Under the pieces are notes generated by a model that was not told the DNA's origin, made no database searches, and saw nothing but the letters and a program-made list of their open reading frames with translations. 64,000 nt of DNA, from NCBI GenBank assembly GCA_964535575.1, contig CAZHTC010000001.1, forward strand, positions 310,001-374,000, given 5' to 3'. A program made the translations under genes and the position numbers. The first letter of the stretch is position 1. Every line of letters starts with the position of its first letter. Positions 26,552-34,530 of the stretch are shown in pieces. The stretch is from JAGPCK01 sp964535575. GTDB lineage: Bacteria; Bacteroidota; Bacteroidia; UKL13-3.

Positions 26552-27316
26552 ATGAAAAAAATTCTACTTACCCTCGTATCCGTTATTGCTTTAACGGGAT
26601 TATCCTTTGCTCAAACCACCAGAACCATTGACTGGTCAACAGAATCAATTCTTTATCCGGATAGTTTAAAAAGTACACCTTCAAGCGGTACTCCTTTCAA
26701 TGTGGAGGTTGTAATGAAAAACAATGGTACTGATGCCGCCCTTTCGGGCGATTCCATCTGGTTTCAGTTTGCAGTATCAATTATCAGTAATTCGCAAACA
26801 ATTGTATTGTATCCAGGCCCAAGCTCTTCAACCTTTGCTTTAAAAATTCTTAACAAAACTATTGCATCTGGTGACACCATGCATTTGGCCTTAAGCCTCA
26901 ATGCCAATCTAAAGTTCCTTCAGTCAACCAATGTAAGATTTGCATTTATTGCTCATTGCCTCAACCGTCCGGGTTTAGGATTTGAATCAGCAAGCGGCTT
27001 AACCAACAATCAAAAATCTAAAGATATTGTATGGTTTAATGAGCATGGCTGGTACGTAGGTATTGACGGAGCTCTTGCTAATACTACTAAAGTTTATCCT
27101 AACCCTGTAAAAGATGTATTAAACATTGATGTAACTTACGATTTACCTAAAGTGTTGAACATTTTTGACATTGCCGGAAGAAAAGTAGAAGAAGTGTTGT
27201 TTGATGAGAAAAACACTACCGTAAACGTAAGCACTTACACCCGCGGATTCTATTTCTACGAAATTAAAACCAGCGAAGGTGAAGTGATTAAATCAGGAAA
27301 AATTCTGGTTAATTAA
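26552..27316 (+). CDS. Secreted protein with T9SS type A sorting domain
   Basis: 254 residues from the ATG at 26552, which starts a clean Sec signal peptide (MKKILLTLVSVIALTGLSFAQ). A GTG 33 bp upstream is open but would bury the signal. The middle (about 25-175) is a beta-sandwich-like region resembling a CARDB-type domain (TPFNVEVVMKNNGTDA). The last ~75 residues are the T9SS sorting domain: KVYPNPVKDVLNIDV, LNIFDIAGRKVEEVLFDE and TRGFYFYEIKTSEGEVIKSGKILV. It is expected at the cell surface or in the medium. Function beyond secretion is unknown. A strong terminator follows. Confidence 0.82.
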   Translation: MKKILLTLVSVIALTGLSFAQTTRTIDWSTESILYPDSLKSTPSSGTPFNVEVVMKNNGTDAALSGDSIWFQFAVSIISNSQTIVLYPGPSSSTFALKILNKTIASGDTMHLALSLNANLKFLQSTNVRFAFIAHCLNRPGLGFESASGLTNNQKSKDIVWFNEHGWYVGIDGALANTTKVYPNPVKDVLNIDVTYDLPKVLNIFDIAGRKVEEVLFDEKNTTVNVSTYTRGFYFYEIKTSEGEVIKSGKILVN

Positions 27317-27334
27317 TTTAACCAATAACCTTTT

Positions 27335-27367
27335 AAAAAAGGGCTTCGGTTACCGAAGCCCTTTTTT
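27335..27367. terminator. Strong intrinsic terminator
   Basis: Ten-base arm GGGCTTCGGT (27341-27350), one-base centre, ACCGAAGCCC (27352-27361), flanked by A6 and T6. It follows the T9SS cargo gene by 18 bp and would work in both directions. Confidence 0.88.
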
Positions 27368-27431
27368 ATTTTCCCACTTAACACAAGATATGCAAATACC
27401 GGTACGTTAACCCAATCATACCCGAGCGCAA

Positions 27432-28280
27432 ATGAATTTTAAAACAGCACTATTTTTCCTTTCCGGCCTTTTGTGTATTGATGTTATGGCACAAAATATC
27501 CCTAACGGAACTTTTGAAAACTGGATCGTAAAAAGCCAGAGGTTGCAACCCGACAACTGGACAGTTTATACAGCCGGAATCGTGCGTATAGATATGCCGG
27601 GAGGTGGCTACGGGTTGCAAATGCAAACACTGGCGGGTTCTGCTCCTTCCTCGCTTGGCTGCAGTTTTGCCTGTCCGCTGCGCCCATTGAATTTTCGTTT
27701 TCTGGGCGGTTACAAAAAAGGTAAATCAACCGATATGGCCCTGTTTACTGTTTTCCTTTTTAAATCAAATTCAGGCTCGCGAGATACCGTAGCCTTTAAT
27801 GAGTTTACCTGGAGTGACCAAACCGCCAGTGGAAACTCCATTCAACTAAAAGATATGGTTTTTACCATACAGTATTCATCAGGAGTTGCACCCGACTCGT
27901 GTGAAATTAGTATCACTCATGCGGTTTCATCAAATGCTACTTCCATTGATGACGGAACCATTCTGATCCTTGACAATATTATTTTTCGCGACTGGGCAAC
28001 AGGAACACGCGAAGTTATTTCGAAGTCCCCTCTTGTTTCTGTTTTTCCAAATCCCACAGCGAATAATACCAATATCAACATAAACCTAAACAAACCCGAA
28101 CAGGTAGAAATGCGCCTGATGGATATTAACGGATGTATAGTAAAATCAATTAATCAAATCCTGATACAGGGAGAAAATCGAATACCATTATGCACCTCCG
28201 AACTTCCCAATGGGTTGTATTTACTTCTCATCAATTCATCAACATTCAATGAAACAAAAAAAATAGTAATACAGCATTAA
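27432..28280 (+). CDS. Secreted protein with T9SS type A sorting domain
   Basis: 282 residues. A Sec signal peptide (MNFKTALFFLSGLLCIDVMAQ) is followed by NIPNGTFENWIVKSQRLQPDNWTVY, a start common to Bacteroidota carbohydrate-binding/PCMD-like surface proteins, and a ~180-residue beta-rich domain (ILDNIIFRDW closing strand). The tail is a T9SS sorting domain: VSVFPNPTANNTNINI, MRLMDINGCIVKS, LPNGLYLLLI, TKKIVIQH. The middle domain's ligand, if any, is unknown. Confidence 0.8.
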   Translation: MNFKTALFFLSGLLCIDVMAQNIPNGTFENWIVKSQRLQPDNWTVYTAGIVRIDMPGGGYGLQMQTLAGSAPSSLGCSFACPLRPLNFRFLGGYKKGKSTDMALFTVFLFKSNSGSRDTVAFNEFTWSDQTASGNSIQLKDMVFTIQYSSGVAPDSCEISITHAVSSNATSIDDGTILILDNIIFRDWATGTREVISKSPLVSVFPNPTANNTNININLNKPEQVEMRLMDINGCIVKSINQILIQGENRIPLCTSELPNGLYLLLINSSTFNETKKIVIQH

Positions 28281-28338
28281 CCTGATTTTTACCCTTTGTG
28301 CATAAAACCCTTTCTGAATATTAAGCAAAGAGGGTATT

Positions 28339-30459
28339 TTGCAGCAAATACGCTTTAGCTTGACAAAAAAAACAACCCCACAAAATCTTCAGCAGGCTAT
28401 CTTTGACCTGATGATGGAGCAGGCTTCGAAAGAATGGAATGCTAAACAAATTGCTTCTCGTTTAGGATTCAGAAGTGAGGAGCAAAGAAAGCTTATTGAA
28501 AATGCGCTGAACAAGCTTCTGGGAACAGGGAAACTCAGATCAAGCGAACCGGGTAAATTTAAGGCCGTTATTTTCGACCGATTTGTAGAAGGAATTCTTG
28601 ATGTAAACTCCCATGGTTCGGCTTACCTTATTCCTGATAGCGGAGGAGATGATATTTATATTGGCCCAAATGATTTAAACCGCGCTTTACATAAAGACAG
28701 AGTAAAAATATGCCTTTTTGCCCAGCGCAGAGACGGAAAAAATTCGGGCGAGGTAATAGAAATTCTGGAAAGAGCACGCACCGAATTTGTAGGGATAGTG
28801 GAACGGAAAGCCGGATTTGCATTTCTGGTTCCGGACGACCGCAGAATGCACGTGGACATTTACATTCCCAATGATAAATTAAACAAGGCCGGACACGGAA
28901 TGAAAGCTATTGCCCGTATTACCGACTGGCCGGTTGATTTCAATAATCCTTTTGGAGAAATAACTCAGGTTTTGGGCAAGCCCGGAACCAACGAGGTAGA
29001 AATGAATGCCATTATTGCCGAGTATGGATTTCCGTTGAGTTTCCCTGCAGAAGTAGAAGCCGAAGCTGAAAAAATTGCCGATACCCCACCAGCCGAAGAA
29101 ATAAAAAAACGAAGGGACTTCCGTTCTATTCTAACCTTTACCATTGACCCCGAAGATGCTAAAGATTTTGATGATGCCATTTCTTTTCAGGTACTACCCG
29201 ATAACACATTTGAAATAGGAGTACATATTGCCGATGTGAGCCACTATGTAAAACCCGGTTCCCCATTAGACAAAGAAGCATACGACCGCGGAACATCTAT
29301 TTATTTAGTAGACCGCGTAGTGCCTATGTTGCCCGAAAAATTATCGAACGGAGTATGTTCACTCAGAGCCAATGAAGATAAGCTTTGTTTTGCGGCCGTT
29401 TTTGAAATGGACGAAAAGGGGCATATTCACAAAGAGTGGTTTGGTAAAACTGTTATCCATTCCGACAGGCGTTTTGCCTATGAAGAAGTACAGCAGGTGC
29501 TCGAAAATCAAAGTGGCCCGTATGCCTATGAATTGCTGCAACTGGATGCATTGGCCAAAATAATGCGTAAAGAACGATTTAAACACGGAGCCATTTCGTT
29601 TGAAACCGAAGAAGTAAAATTTAAATTAGACGAAAAGGGAAATCCGCTTGGAGTGTACACCAAAATTCGTAAAGATGCCCATAAACTCATTGAAGATTTT
29701 ATGTTGCTTGCCAATAAAAAAGTGGCCGAACTTTTAGGTAAAAACAAAAAGCCCTGCGTGTACCGTGTACATGAACTGCCCAATATTGATAAGCTTACCC
29801 AGTTTAGTACCATTGCTGCCCGATTTGGTTACCGCATTAACGCGCAATCGGAAAAACAGATTTCAAAATCGCTGAATAGCCTGCTGGAGGAGGTGGAAGG
29901 AAAACCTGAACAAAACCTGTTGCAGCAAATGGCCATTCGCACCATGGCAAAAGCATTTTATACCACCAAAAAAACAAGTCACTACGGTTTAGCCTTTGAC
30001 TTTTATACACACTTTACCTCTCCCATCAGGCGCTACCCCGACTTAATGACACATCGGTTGCTGGAGCATTTTTTAGAGAAAGAAACAGGCAAAACAGGTG
30101 ATTTGGAAAATAAATGCAAGCACAGTTCGGAGATGGAACAACGGGCAGCCGAGGCCGAGCGGGCTTCTATAAAATACAAGCAGGTAGAATACCTGAACCA
30201 GTTTTTAGGGAAAGTGTTTGAAGGGATTATTTCAGGTGTTACCGAGTGGGGCATTTATGTAGAAATTATAGAAAATAAATGCGAAGGAATGATACGGCTT
30301 GGCTCACTTCAGGATGATTTTTATGAATTTGACGAAGCCAACTACCGCGTAGTAGGACGTAAAAAGAAAATCGTTTACCAATTGGGCGATAAATTAAAAG
30401 TAAAAGTAATTAAAACGGATCTGGTGAAGCGCACCATCGATTTTCAGTTAATCAAATAG
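28339..30459 (+). CDS. rnr: Ribonuclease R
   Basis: 706 residues, 3'-5' exoribonuclease of the RNB family that degrades structured RNA. An N-terminal winged helix (about 12-70) precedes two cold-shock domains (about 75-235). The RNB catalytic domain has TIDPEDAKDFDDAIS with the metal-binding aspartates D270, D276, D278 and D279. Later come RRYPDLMTHRLL and a C-terminal S1 domain (about 620-706; GIISGVTEWGIYVEII). The start is TTG at 28339; no in-frame ATG precedes the winged helix. The 6-bp gap to the polyprenyl synthase gene indicates cotranscription. Confidence 0.95.
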   Translation: MQQIRFSLTKKTTPQNLQQAIFDLMMEQASKEWNAKQIASRLGFRSEEQRKLIENALNKLLGTGKLRSSEPGKFKAVIFDRFVEGILDVNSHGSAYLIPDSGGDDIYIGPNDLNRALHKDRVKICLFAQRRDGKNSGEVIEILERARTEFVGIVERKAGFAFLVPDDRRMHVDIYIPNDKLNKAGHGMKAIARITDWPVDFNNPFGEITQVLGKPGTNEVEMNAIIAEYGFPLSFPAEVEAEAEKIADTPPAEEIKKRRDFRSILTFTIDPEDAKDFDDAISFQVLPDNTFEIGVHIADVSHYVKPGSPLDKEAYDRGTSIYLVDRVVPMLPEKLSNGVCSLRANEDKLCFAAVFEMDEKGHIHKEWFGKTVIHSDRRFAYEEVQQVLENQSGPYAYELLQLDALAKIMRKERFKHGAISFETEEVKFKLDEKGNPLGVYTKIRKDAHKLIEDFMLLANKKVAELLGKNKKPCVYRVHELPNIDKLTQFSTIAARFGYRINAQSEKQISKSLNSLLEEVEGKPEQNLLQQMAIRTMAKAFYTTKKTSHYGLAFDFYTHFTSPIRRYPDLMTHRLLEHFLEKETGKTGDLENKCKHSSEMEQRAAEAERASIKYKQVEYLNQFLGKVFEGIISGVTEWGIYVEIIENKCEGMIRLGSLQDDFYEFDEANYRVVGRKKKIVYQLGDKLKVKVIKTDLVKRTIDFQLIK

Positions 30460-30464
30460 GTATT

Positions 30465-31439
30465 ATGCAAACATATCAAATATACTTACAGCAGATAAAT
30501 ACCTATATAAAGGAAAACCGATTTAAAGGAGCTCCCGGTGAATTATATGCCCCTATTGATTACACTATGGATATGGGAGGCAAACGGGTAAGACCTGTGC
30601 TCACGTTGATGGCTTGCGAATTGTTTGGGGGTGACCTGCAAAAAGCCCTGCCTGTCGCCACTGCACTCGAAGTATTTCACAACTTTACCTTGTTACATGA
30701 TGATATTATGGACAAAGCCCCGCTTCGCAGAGGGCAACCTACGGTGCATGTAAAATGGAATCCGGATACAGCGATTCTGGCCGGTGACCTGATGATGATT
30801 AAAGCAGTAGAATTATTCAGCACACTTGATCCACCTGTTTTAAAAAAATGCCTCCCTTTGTTTATGAAAACGGCTGCACAGGTATGCGAAGGACAACAAC
30901 TAGACATGAATTTTGAGCAGCAGGAGCACGTAACAATTACCGATTACCTGCATATGATTGAATTAAAAACAGCGGTATTGCTGGCAGCTTCCCTAAAGCT
31001 CGGTTCTTATATGGCAAATGCTCCTGAAGAAGACGCTCAACACCTGTACGAATTCGGAAAACATATTGGCATTGCCTTCCAGTTGCAGGATGATATTTTA
31101 GATGTTTATGGTGACCGCATCGAATTCGGGAAACAACCGGGCGGTGACATTATCTCAAACAAAAAAACATTTCTACTAATAAAGGCGCTTGAACTGGCCA
31201 AAGGAAACATATTGGAAGAACTGAACCAATGGCTGCACAAAAAGCATTTTAACGAAGAGGAAAAGGTAACTGCTGTGAAAGCTGTTTATGATATGGTACG
31301 TGTACGCGAACTGGCCGAAGAACAAATGAATTTTCATCAGCAACAAGCATTTGAACATTTACAGCAGGTTCATGCTCCTGAAGGAATCAAAGCAGCATTT
31401 AGCGGCTTTGCTTCCTTCCTGCAACAGAGAGCGAGTTAG
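30465..31439 (+). CDS. Trans-polyprenyl diphosphate synthase (short-chain type)
   Basis: 324 residues. Both aspartate-rich motifs are intact: LLHDDIMD (D79, D80, D83) and FQLQDDILD (D209, D210, D213), with GGKRVRP binding the allylic/isopentenyl substrates. It condenses isopentenyl diphosphate in the cytoplasm. Phe74, five residues before the first motif, is the bulky residue that limits chain length in C15-C20 synthases; octaprenyl synthases usually have a small residue here. A geranylgeranyl-like product is therefore more likely than the IspB-type product often assigned by name. It follows rnr by 5 bp. Confidence 0.9.
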   Translation: MQTYQIYLQQINTYIKENRFKGAPGELYAPIDYTMDMGGKRVRPVLTLMACELFGGDLQKALPVATALEVFHNFTLLHDDIMDKAPLRRGQPTVHVKWNPDTAILAGDLMMIKAVELFSTLDPPVLKKCLPLFMKTAAQVCEGQQLDMNFEQQEHVTITDYLHMIELKTAVLLAASLKLGSYMANAPEEDAQHLYEFGKHIGIAFQLQDDILDVYGDRIEFGKQPGGDIISNKKTFLLIKALELAKGNILEELNQWLHKKHFNEEEKVTAVKAVYDMVRVRELAEEQMNFHQQQAFEHLQQVHAPEGIKAAFSGFASFLQQRAS

Positions 31440-31455
31440 GAAAACTAATTAAACT

Positions 31456-31493
31456 AAAAAAGAAAACCCGCCCTGATTACTCATCAAAGCGGG
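31456..31493 (-). terminator. Terminator for rplU-rpmA
   Basis: Hairpin with arms CCCGC (31467-31471)/GCGGG (31489-31493), an internal loop, and an inner TGAT/ATCA stem. On the minus strand it is followed by a T-rich run (31466-31456), so it terminates the ribosomal-protein transcript rather than the plus-strand gene. Confidence 0.65.
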
Positions 31494-31542
31494 AAATCCA
31501 CTTAAAATATTATTTAAAACCCTAAAAAAGCCTTTTTAATGC

Positions 31543-31800
31543 TTATGCCAGTGGTTTAACAGATACAAATGAACGATCATTTGATGTTTTGGTAAATACT
31601 ACTTTACCATCAACCAATGCAAATAAGGTATGGTCTTTCCCGATACCCACATTGTCACCGGGATGATGTTTAGTACCACGCTGGCGGATGATAATGTTAC
31701 CGGCTTTGGCAAATTCTCCTCCGTAAAGTTTTACGCCTAATCGTTTACTGTGTGATTCACGGCCGTTCTTTGAACTACCGACACCTTTTTTGTGTGCCAT
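31543..31800 (-). CDS. rpmA: 50S ribosomal protein L27
   Basis: 85 residues, full length. MAHKKGVGSSKNGRESHSKRLGVKLYGGEFAKAGNIIIRQRGTKHHPGDNVGIGKDHTLFAL is the canonical L27 sequence; its N-terminal tail reaches the peptidyl-transferase centre. There is no N-terminal extension of the kind removed by Prp protease in Firmicutes. It lies 25 bp after rplU in the usual L21-L27 operon. Confidence 0.98.
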   Translation of the reverse strand: MAHKKGVGSSKNGRESHSKRLGVKLYGGEFAKAGNIIIRQRGTKHHPGDNVGIGKDHTLFALVDGKVVFTKTSNDRSFVSVKPLA

Positions 31801-31825
31801 GTTATATTATTCCTTTAAAAGATGA

Positions 31826-32137
31826 TTAACCTACGATATCTGAAATATGAATTTTGGTAAAGTACTGACGGTGTCCGTTTTTCTTCTTGTACCCTTTTCT
31901 GCGTTTCTTTTTAAACACAATTACCTTGTCGCCTTTCAGGTGATTTAACACCGTGGCTTTTACTTTGGCACCTCCTACAACAGGGGTTCCTACTTTTACC
32001 GATCCGTTGTTGTCAACTAACAACACCTTATCGAACTCAACGCTGGCGCCTTCTTCGTTCTGCAACCTGTGCACAAACAAAGTCTGGTCTTTTTCAACTT
32101 TAAATTGTTGGCCAGCAATTTCTACGATAGCAAACAT
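31826..32137 (-). CDS. rplU: 50S ribosomal protein L21
   Basis: 103 residues. MFAIVEIAGQQFKVEKDQTLFVHRL opens the typical beta-barrel, and the basic KKKRRKGYKKKNGHRQYFTKIHI segment is the rRNA-binding L21 signature. It is the first gene of the rplU-rpmA operon, with a textbook promoter 34-64 bp upstream. Confidence 0.98.
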   Translation of the reverse strand: MFAIVEIAGQQFKVEKDQTLFVHRLQNEEGASVEFDKVLLVDNNGSVKVGTPVVGGAKVKATVLNHLKGDKVIVFKKKRRKGYKKKNGHRQYFTKIHISDIVG

Positions 32138-32170
32138 GTTTATACTTATCTTAAATTGTTAAATGGACGG

Positions 32171-32201
32171 CAAAGATACGGGTAACAAGCAGAATAACAA
32201 A
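32171..32201 (-). promoter_or_regulatory. Promoter of rplU-rpmA: TTTG-N19-TATCTTTG
   Basis: Read on the minus strand: TTTG at 32201-32198, 19 bp, then TATCTTTG at 32178-32171. Both elements and the spacing match the Bacteroidota primary-sigma consensus exactly. Confidence 0.85.
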
Positions 32202-32220
32202 CCCACTGAAGCAAATTATT

Positions 32221-33039
32221 TCAATAATTCTTGAAATACAGCTTTTTAGTTATGCTCAGGGTGATAAACATATACCAATCCTTACTTCGGGGGTTGCCCC
32301 TGGCTCCGGTTTTTTGAGTGGTATTTCCAATTAATCGGGCAGGGTCGCTTAAAATGGCGGCTATCTCCCCCTGATCGTCTCTTACCGTATTGTAATCAGC
32401 ATAATAACCGGCCACATCATCTAAGGCATCGGTAAAGGTTTTACGCATTCCTACCTCAAAACCCAGTGTCCATAAATTAAACGGAGAGTATTTTACCCCG
32501 GCTCCAAACGGAACTGACAAATTAAAGGTGCTGTATTTTTTTCCAAGTTCGGTATCAAGGGTTTTTACTTTGTAGTAAGTGCCCCCCACCTGCGACTTAG
32601 GTGTAAAAAAGTACAAATCTATTCCGGTAAAAACATACGGGCTAAACCGCATCATTTCCATTCCGGGATACATTCTTCTACTCCCCGAACTATACCCTAA
32701 AATATTGTATTCGCAAACTAATGAAAACTCTTTGACCGTAGTACGGAAATTAATATTTCTGAATTGCTGATATTTGGATTTGGAAAGTGCATCATCACCT
32801 TTTAAACGCCCGTAGGTAAACGATAGTTTAGCGGTTAATTTTGAACTGATATTGTACCTTCCATGTGCTCCAAGAACAAGTCCTTTTTGTTTCCAGTTAA
32901 AAAGCCCCGAACTCACATCGCCATAAAACTGGGTGATTCCCCCATGCAAACCTCCTTCTATTGAACCTTTTACATCGTCTTGAGCCTTAGCATAAAAACC
33001 AAATAAAAGAATGCTAATTAAAAAAAATACCCGCATCAT
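32221..33039 (-). CDS. DUF6089-type outer-membrane beta-barrel protein
   Basis: 272 residues from the ATG at 33039, which places a Sec signal peptide (MMRVFFLISILLFGFYAKAQ) at the start; the frame opens 63 bp further up but would bury it. The mature protein alternates aromatic and polar residues as in a small barrel: GGLHGGITQFYGDVSSGLFNWKQKGLVLGAHGRYNIS, then YSPFNLWTLGFEVGMRKTFTDALDDV, a pattern of the DUF6089 family of Bacteroidota. The C-terminus ends in aromatic-rich strands. No function is established for the family. It is separate from the ribosomal operon, whose promoter lies in the 83-bp gap. Confidence 0.72.
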   Translation of the reverse strand: MMRVFFLISILLFGFYAKAQDDVKGSIEGGLHGGITQFYGDVSSGLFNWKQKGLVLGAHGRYNISSKLTAKLSFTYGRLKGDDALSKSKYQQFRNINFRTTVKEFSLVCEYNILGYSSGSRRMYPGMEMMRFSPYVFTGIDLYFFTPKSQVGGTYYKVKTLDTELGKKYSTFNLSVPFGAGVKYSPFNLWTLGFEVGMRKTFTDALDDVAGYYADYNTVRDDQGEIAAILSDPARLIGNTTQKTGARGNPRSKDWYMFITLSITKKLYFKNY

Positions 33040-33185
33040 AATTACCTCTATCCTCTTTTCATTATTTGGGTGCAAATTCGTTAAAAACATGACGTGAATC
33101 AAGAAACGGCACCTGATGTTATGAACGGGACTGAACAGTTAACCATACACTTGAAAAAACTCCCTAATGATTGTTAGGGCAACCT

Positions 33186-33215
33186 GTTGCTATTTGCAAA
33201 AAAAAGGTAATTTTG
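33186..33215 (+). promoter_or_regulatory. Promoter: GTTG-N18-TAATTTTG
   Basis: Exact -7 box TAATTTTG at 33208-33215 with GTTG at 33186-33189. The ATG at 33223 begins 7 bp after the box, so the transcript should have almost no leader. Confidence 0.6.
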
Positions 33216-33222
33216 TATTGGG

Positions 33223-34530
33223 ATGAGGTTCTATATTCTTCTGCTTTACCTAATTATTTCAGCTCCGGCATTTGGGTTGGTTAATACCGGAATGTTTCTG
33301 GTAAAATCTACCAAATCGTATGTGATTCAGGCCGGTGGAACTTCATTGGGAAGTACCACCAGTGACGACCAGATTTACCTGACCGGAACAACCGGATCGT
33401 TGGGCACCCAAACCGGAACCGGATTTTCAATTGGTTTTACCTTTTCTTACAACGGGATTAGTTACACGCAATTTGGGGTAAGTACCAATGGTTATATCAA
33501 ATTAGGAAATCTCCCTTCCTTCAGTATGAATTCCAATACCTACTATCAGGATATCCAGGCAACGGGAGATGGGTTACTGCTTTCGGCTCTTAACTACGAC
33601 CTACAGGGGCAAACAGGATCGTCACTCCAATATATCCTTTCGGGTACTGCTCCCTCAAGGGTGTTAACCGTGCAATGGTTTGGCTTTAGGTCGTACAACG
33701 AAACAGGCGATAATTACAATTTCCAAATTAAACTATATGAAGATTCGAGTAAGGTAGAGTTTTGTTATGGCGCGTTTACTCATAACTCAACTTCCGAAAC
33801 TGCACGTGTGGGTTTATACGGTCTTTCCAATTCGGATTTTTTCATGCGTACTCATTCGAGCAATTGGGCTGCAACCGCAAATGGCAGTTCCAACAGTTCA
33901 AACATTGCATTTAACGGAAGTTGTTACCCACCCAGCGGGCTTACGTTTACTTACTACCCAATTTCCATCCTGCCGGTTACATTTACCTCATTTAATGCTG
34001 CTGCCACAGAAAACAAAGCCCTTTTGAATTGGGAAACCGCCAGCGAAATCAATAATGATTATTTTACCATTGAGCACTCAACCAACGGGAAATTGTTTGA
34101 AGAAGCCGGTAGAATAACCGGTGCCGGAACAAGCAATCTGATGCACTCCTATACTTTTGTGCACCAAAACCCTCAAGAAGGTTTTAATTATTACCGCATC
34201 AGACAAACTGATTTTAATGGAGATTTTTCATACTCGTTACTTAGGTCTGTATTCGTTGGGAACAGTCCTCCAAAAAATGTGACCGTTTACCCCAATCCGT
34301 GTACTACTGAATCAACTGTTACCTTTTCAATGCCTGCACAAACGAATACCATGGCTGTGCTCGAAATTTATACGCACCAGGGAGTTTTGGTCGATAGAAT
34401 TATCATCGTACTTTCAAGTGAGGGAGAGTTGATTTACGATACAAAAAAACTTAGGGAAGGTATTTATTCTTATCAATTAGATTCGGGAGCAGAAAAAACC
34501 CGCGGCAAGTTAATTGTTTTTTCTCCTTAG
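33223..34530 (+). CDS. Secreted T9SS cargo protein with beta-sandwich and FN3-like domains
   Basis: 435 residues. The signal peptide is MRFYILLLYLIISAPAFG. Residues about 30-245 form a beta-sandwich (SIGFTFSYNGISYTQFGVSTNGYIKLG) that resembles a surface nidogen/lectin-like domain. Residues about 250-340 (LPVTFTSFNAAATENKALLNWETASEINNDYFTIEHSTNG...FNYYRIRQTDFNGDFSYS) are the FN3-like module common before T9SS tails. The sorting domain follows (NVTVYPNPCTTESTVTFSM ... LREGIYSYQL ... GKLIVF). It is probably cell-surface attached; the ligand is unknown. Its stop codon overlaps that of the convergent M6-like protease. Confidence 0.78.
   Translation: MRFYILLLYLIISAPAFGLVNTGMFLVKSTKSYVIQAGGTSLGSTTSDDQIYLTGTTGSLGTQTGTGFSIGFTFSYNGISYTQFGVSTNGYIKLGNLPSFSMNSNTYYQDIQATGDGLLLSALNYDLQGQTGSSLQYILSGTAPSRVLTVQWFGFRSYNETGDNYNFQIKLYEDSSKVEFCYGAFTHNSTSETARVGLYGLSNSDFFMRTHSSNWAATANGSSNSSNIAFNGSCYPPSGLTFTYYPISILPVTFTSFNAAATENKALLNWETASEINNDYFTIEHSTNGKLFEEAGRITGAGTSNLMHSYTFVHQNPQEGFNYYRIRQTDFNGDFSYSLLRSVFVGNSPPKNVTVYPNPCTTESTVTFSMPAQTNTMAVLEIYTHQGVLVDRIIIVLSSEGELIYDTKKLREGIYSYQLDSGAEKTRGKLIVFSP

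Noticed and set aside
28281..28338. Imperfect hairpin (ACCCTTT...AAGAGGGT) just before rnr
   Set aside because: Short, mismatched stem with no T tract. It could be an attenuator or chance, and I cannot support either.
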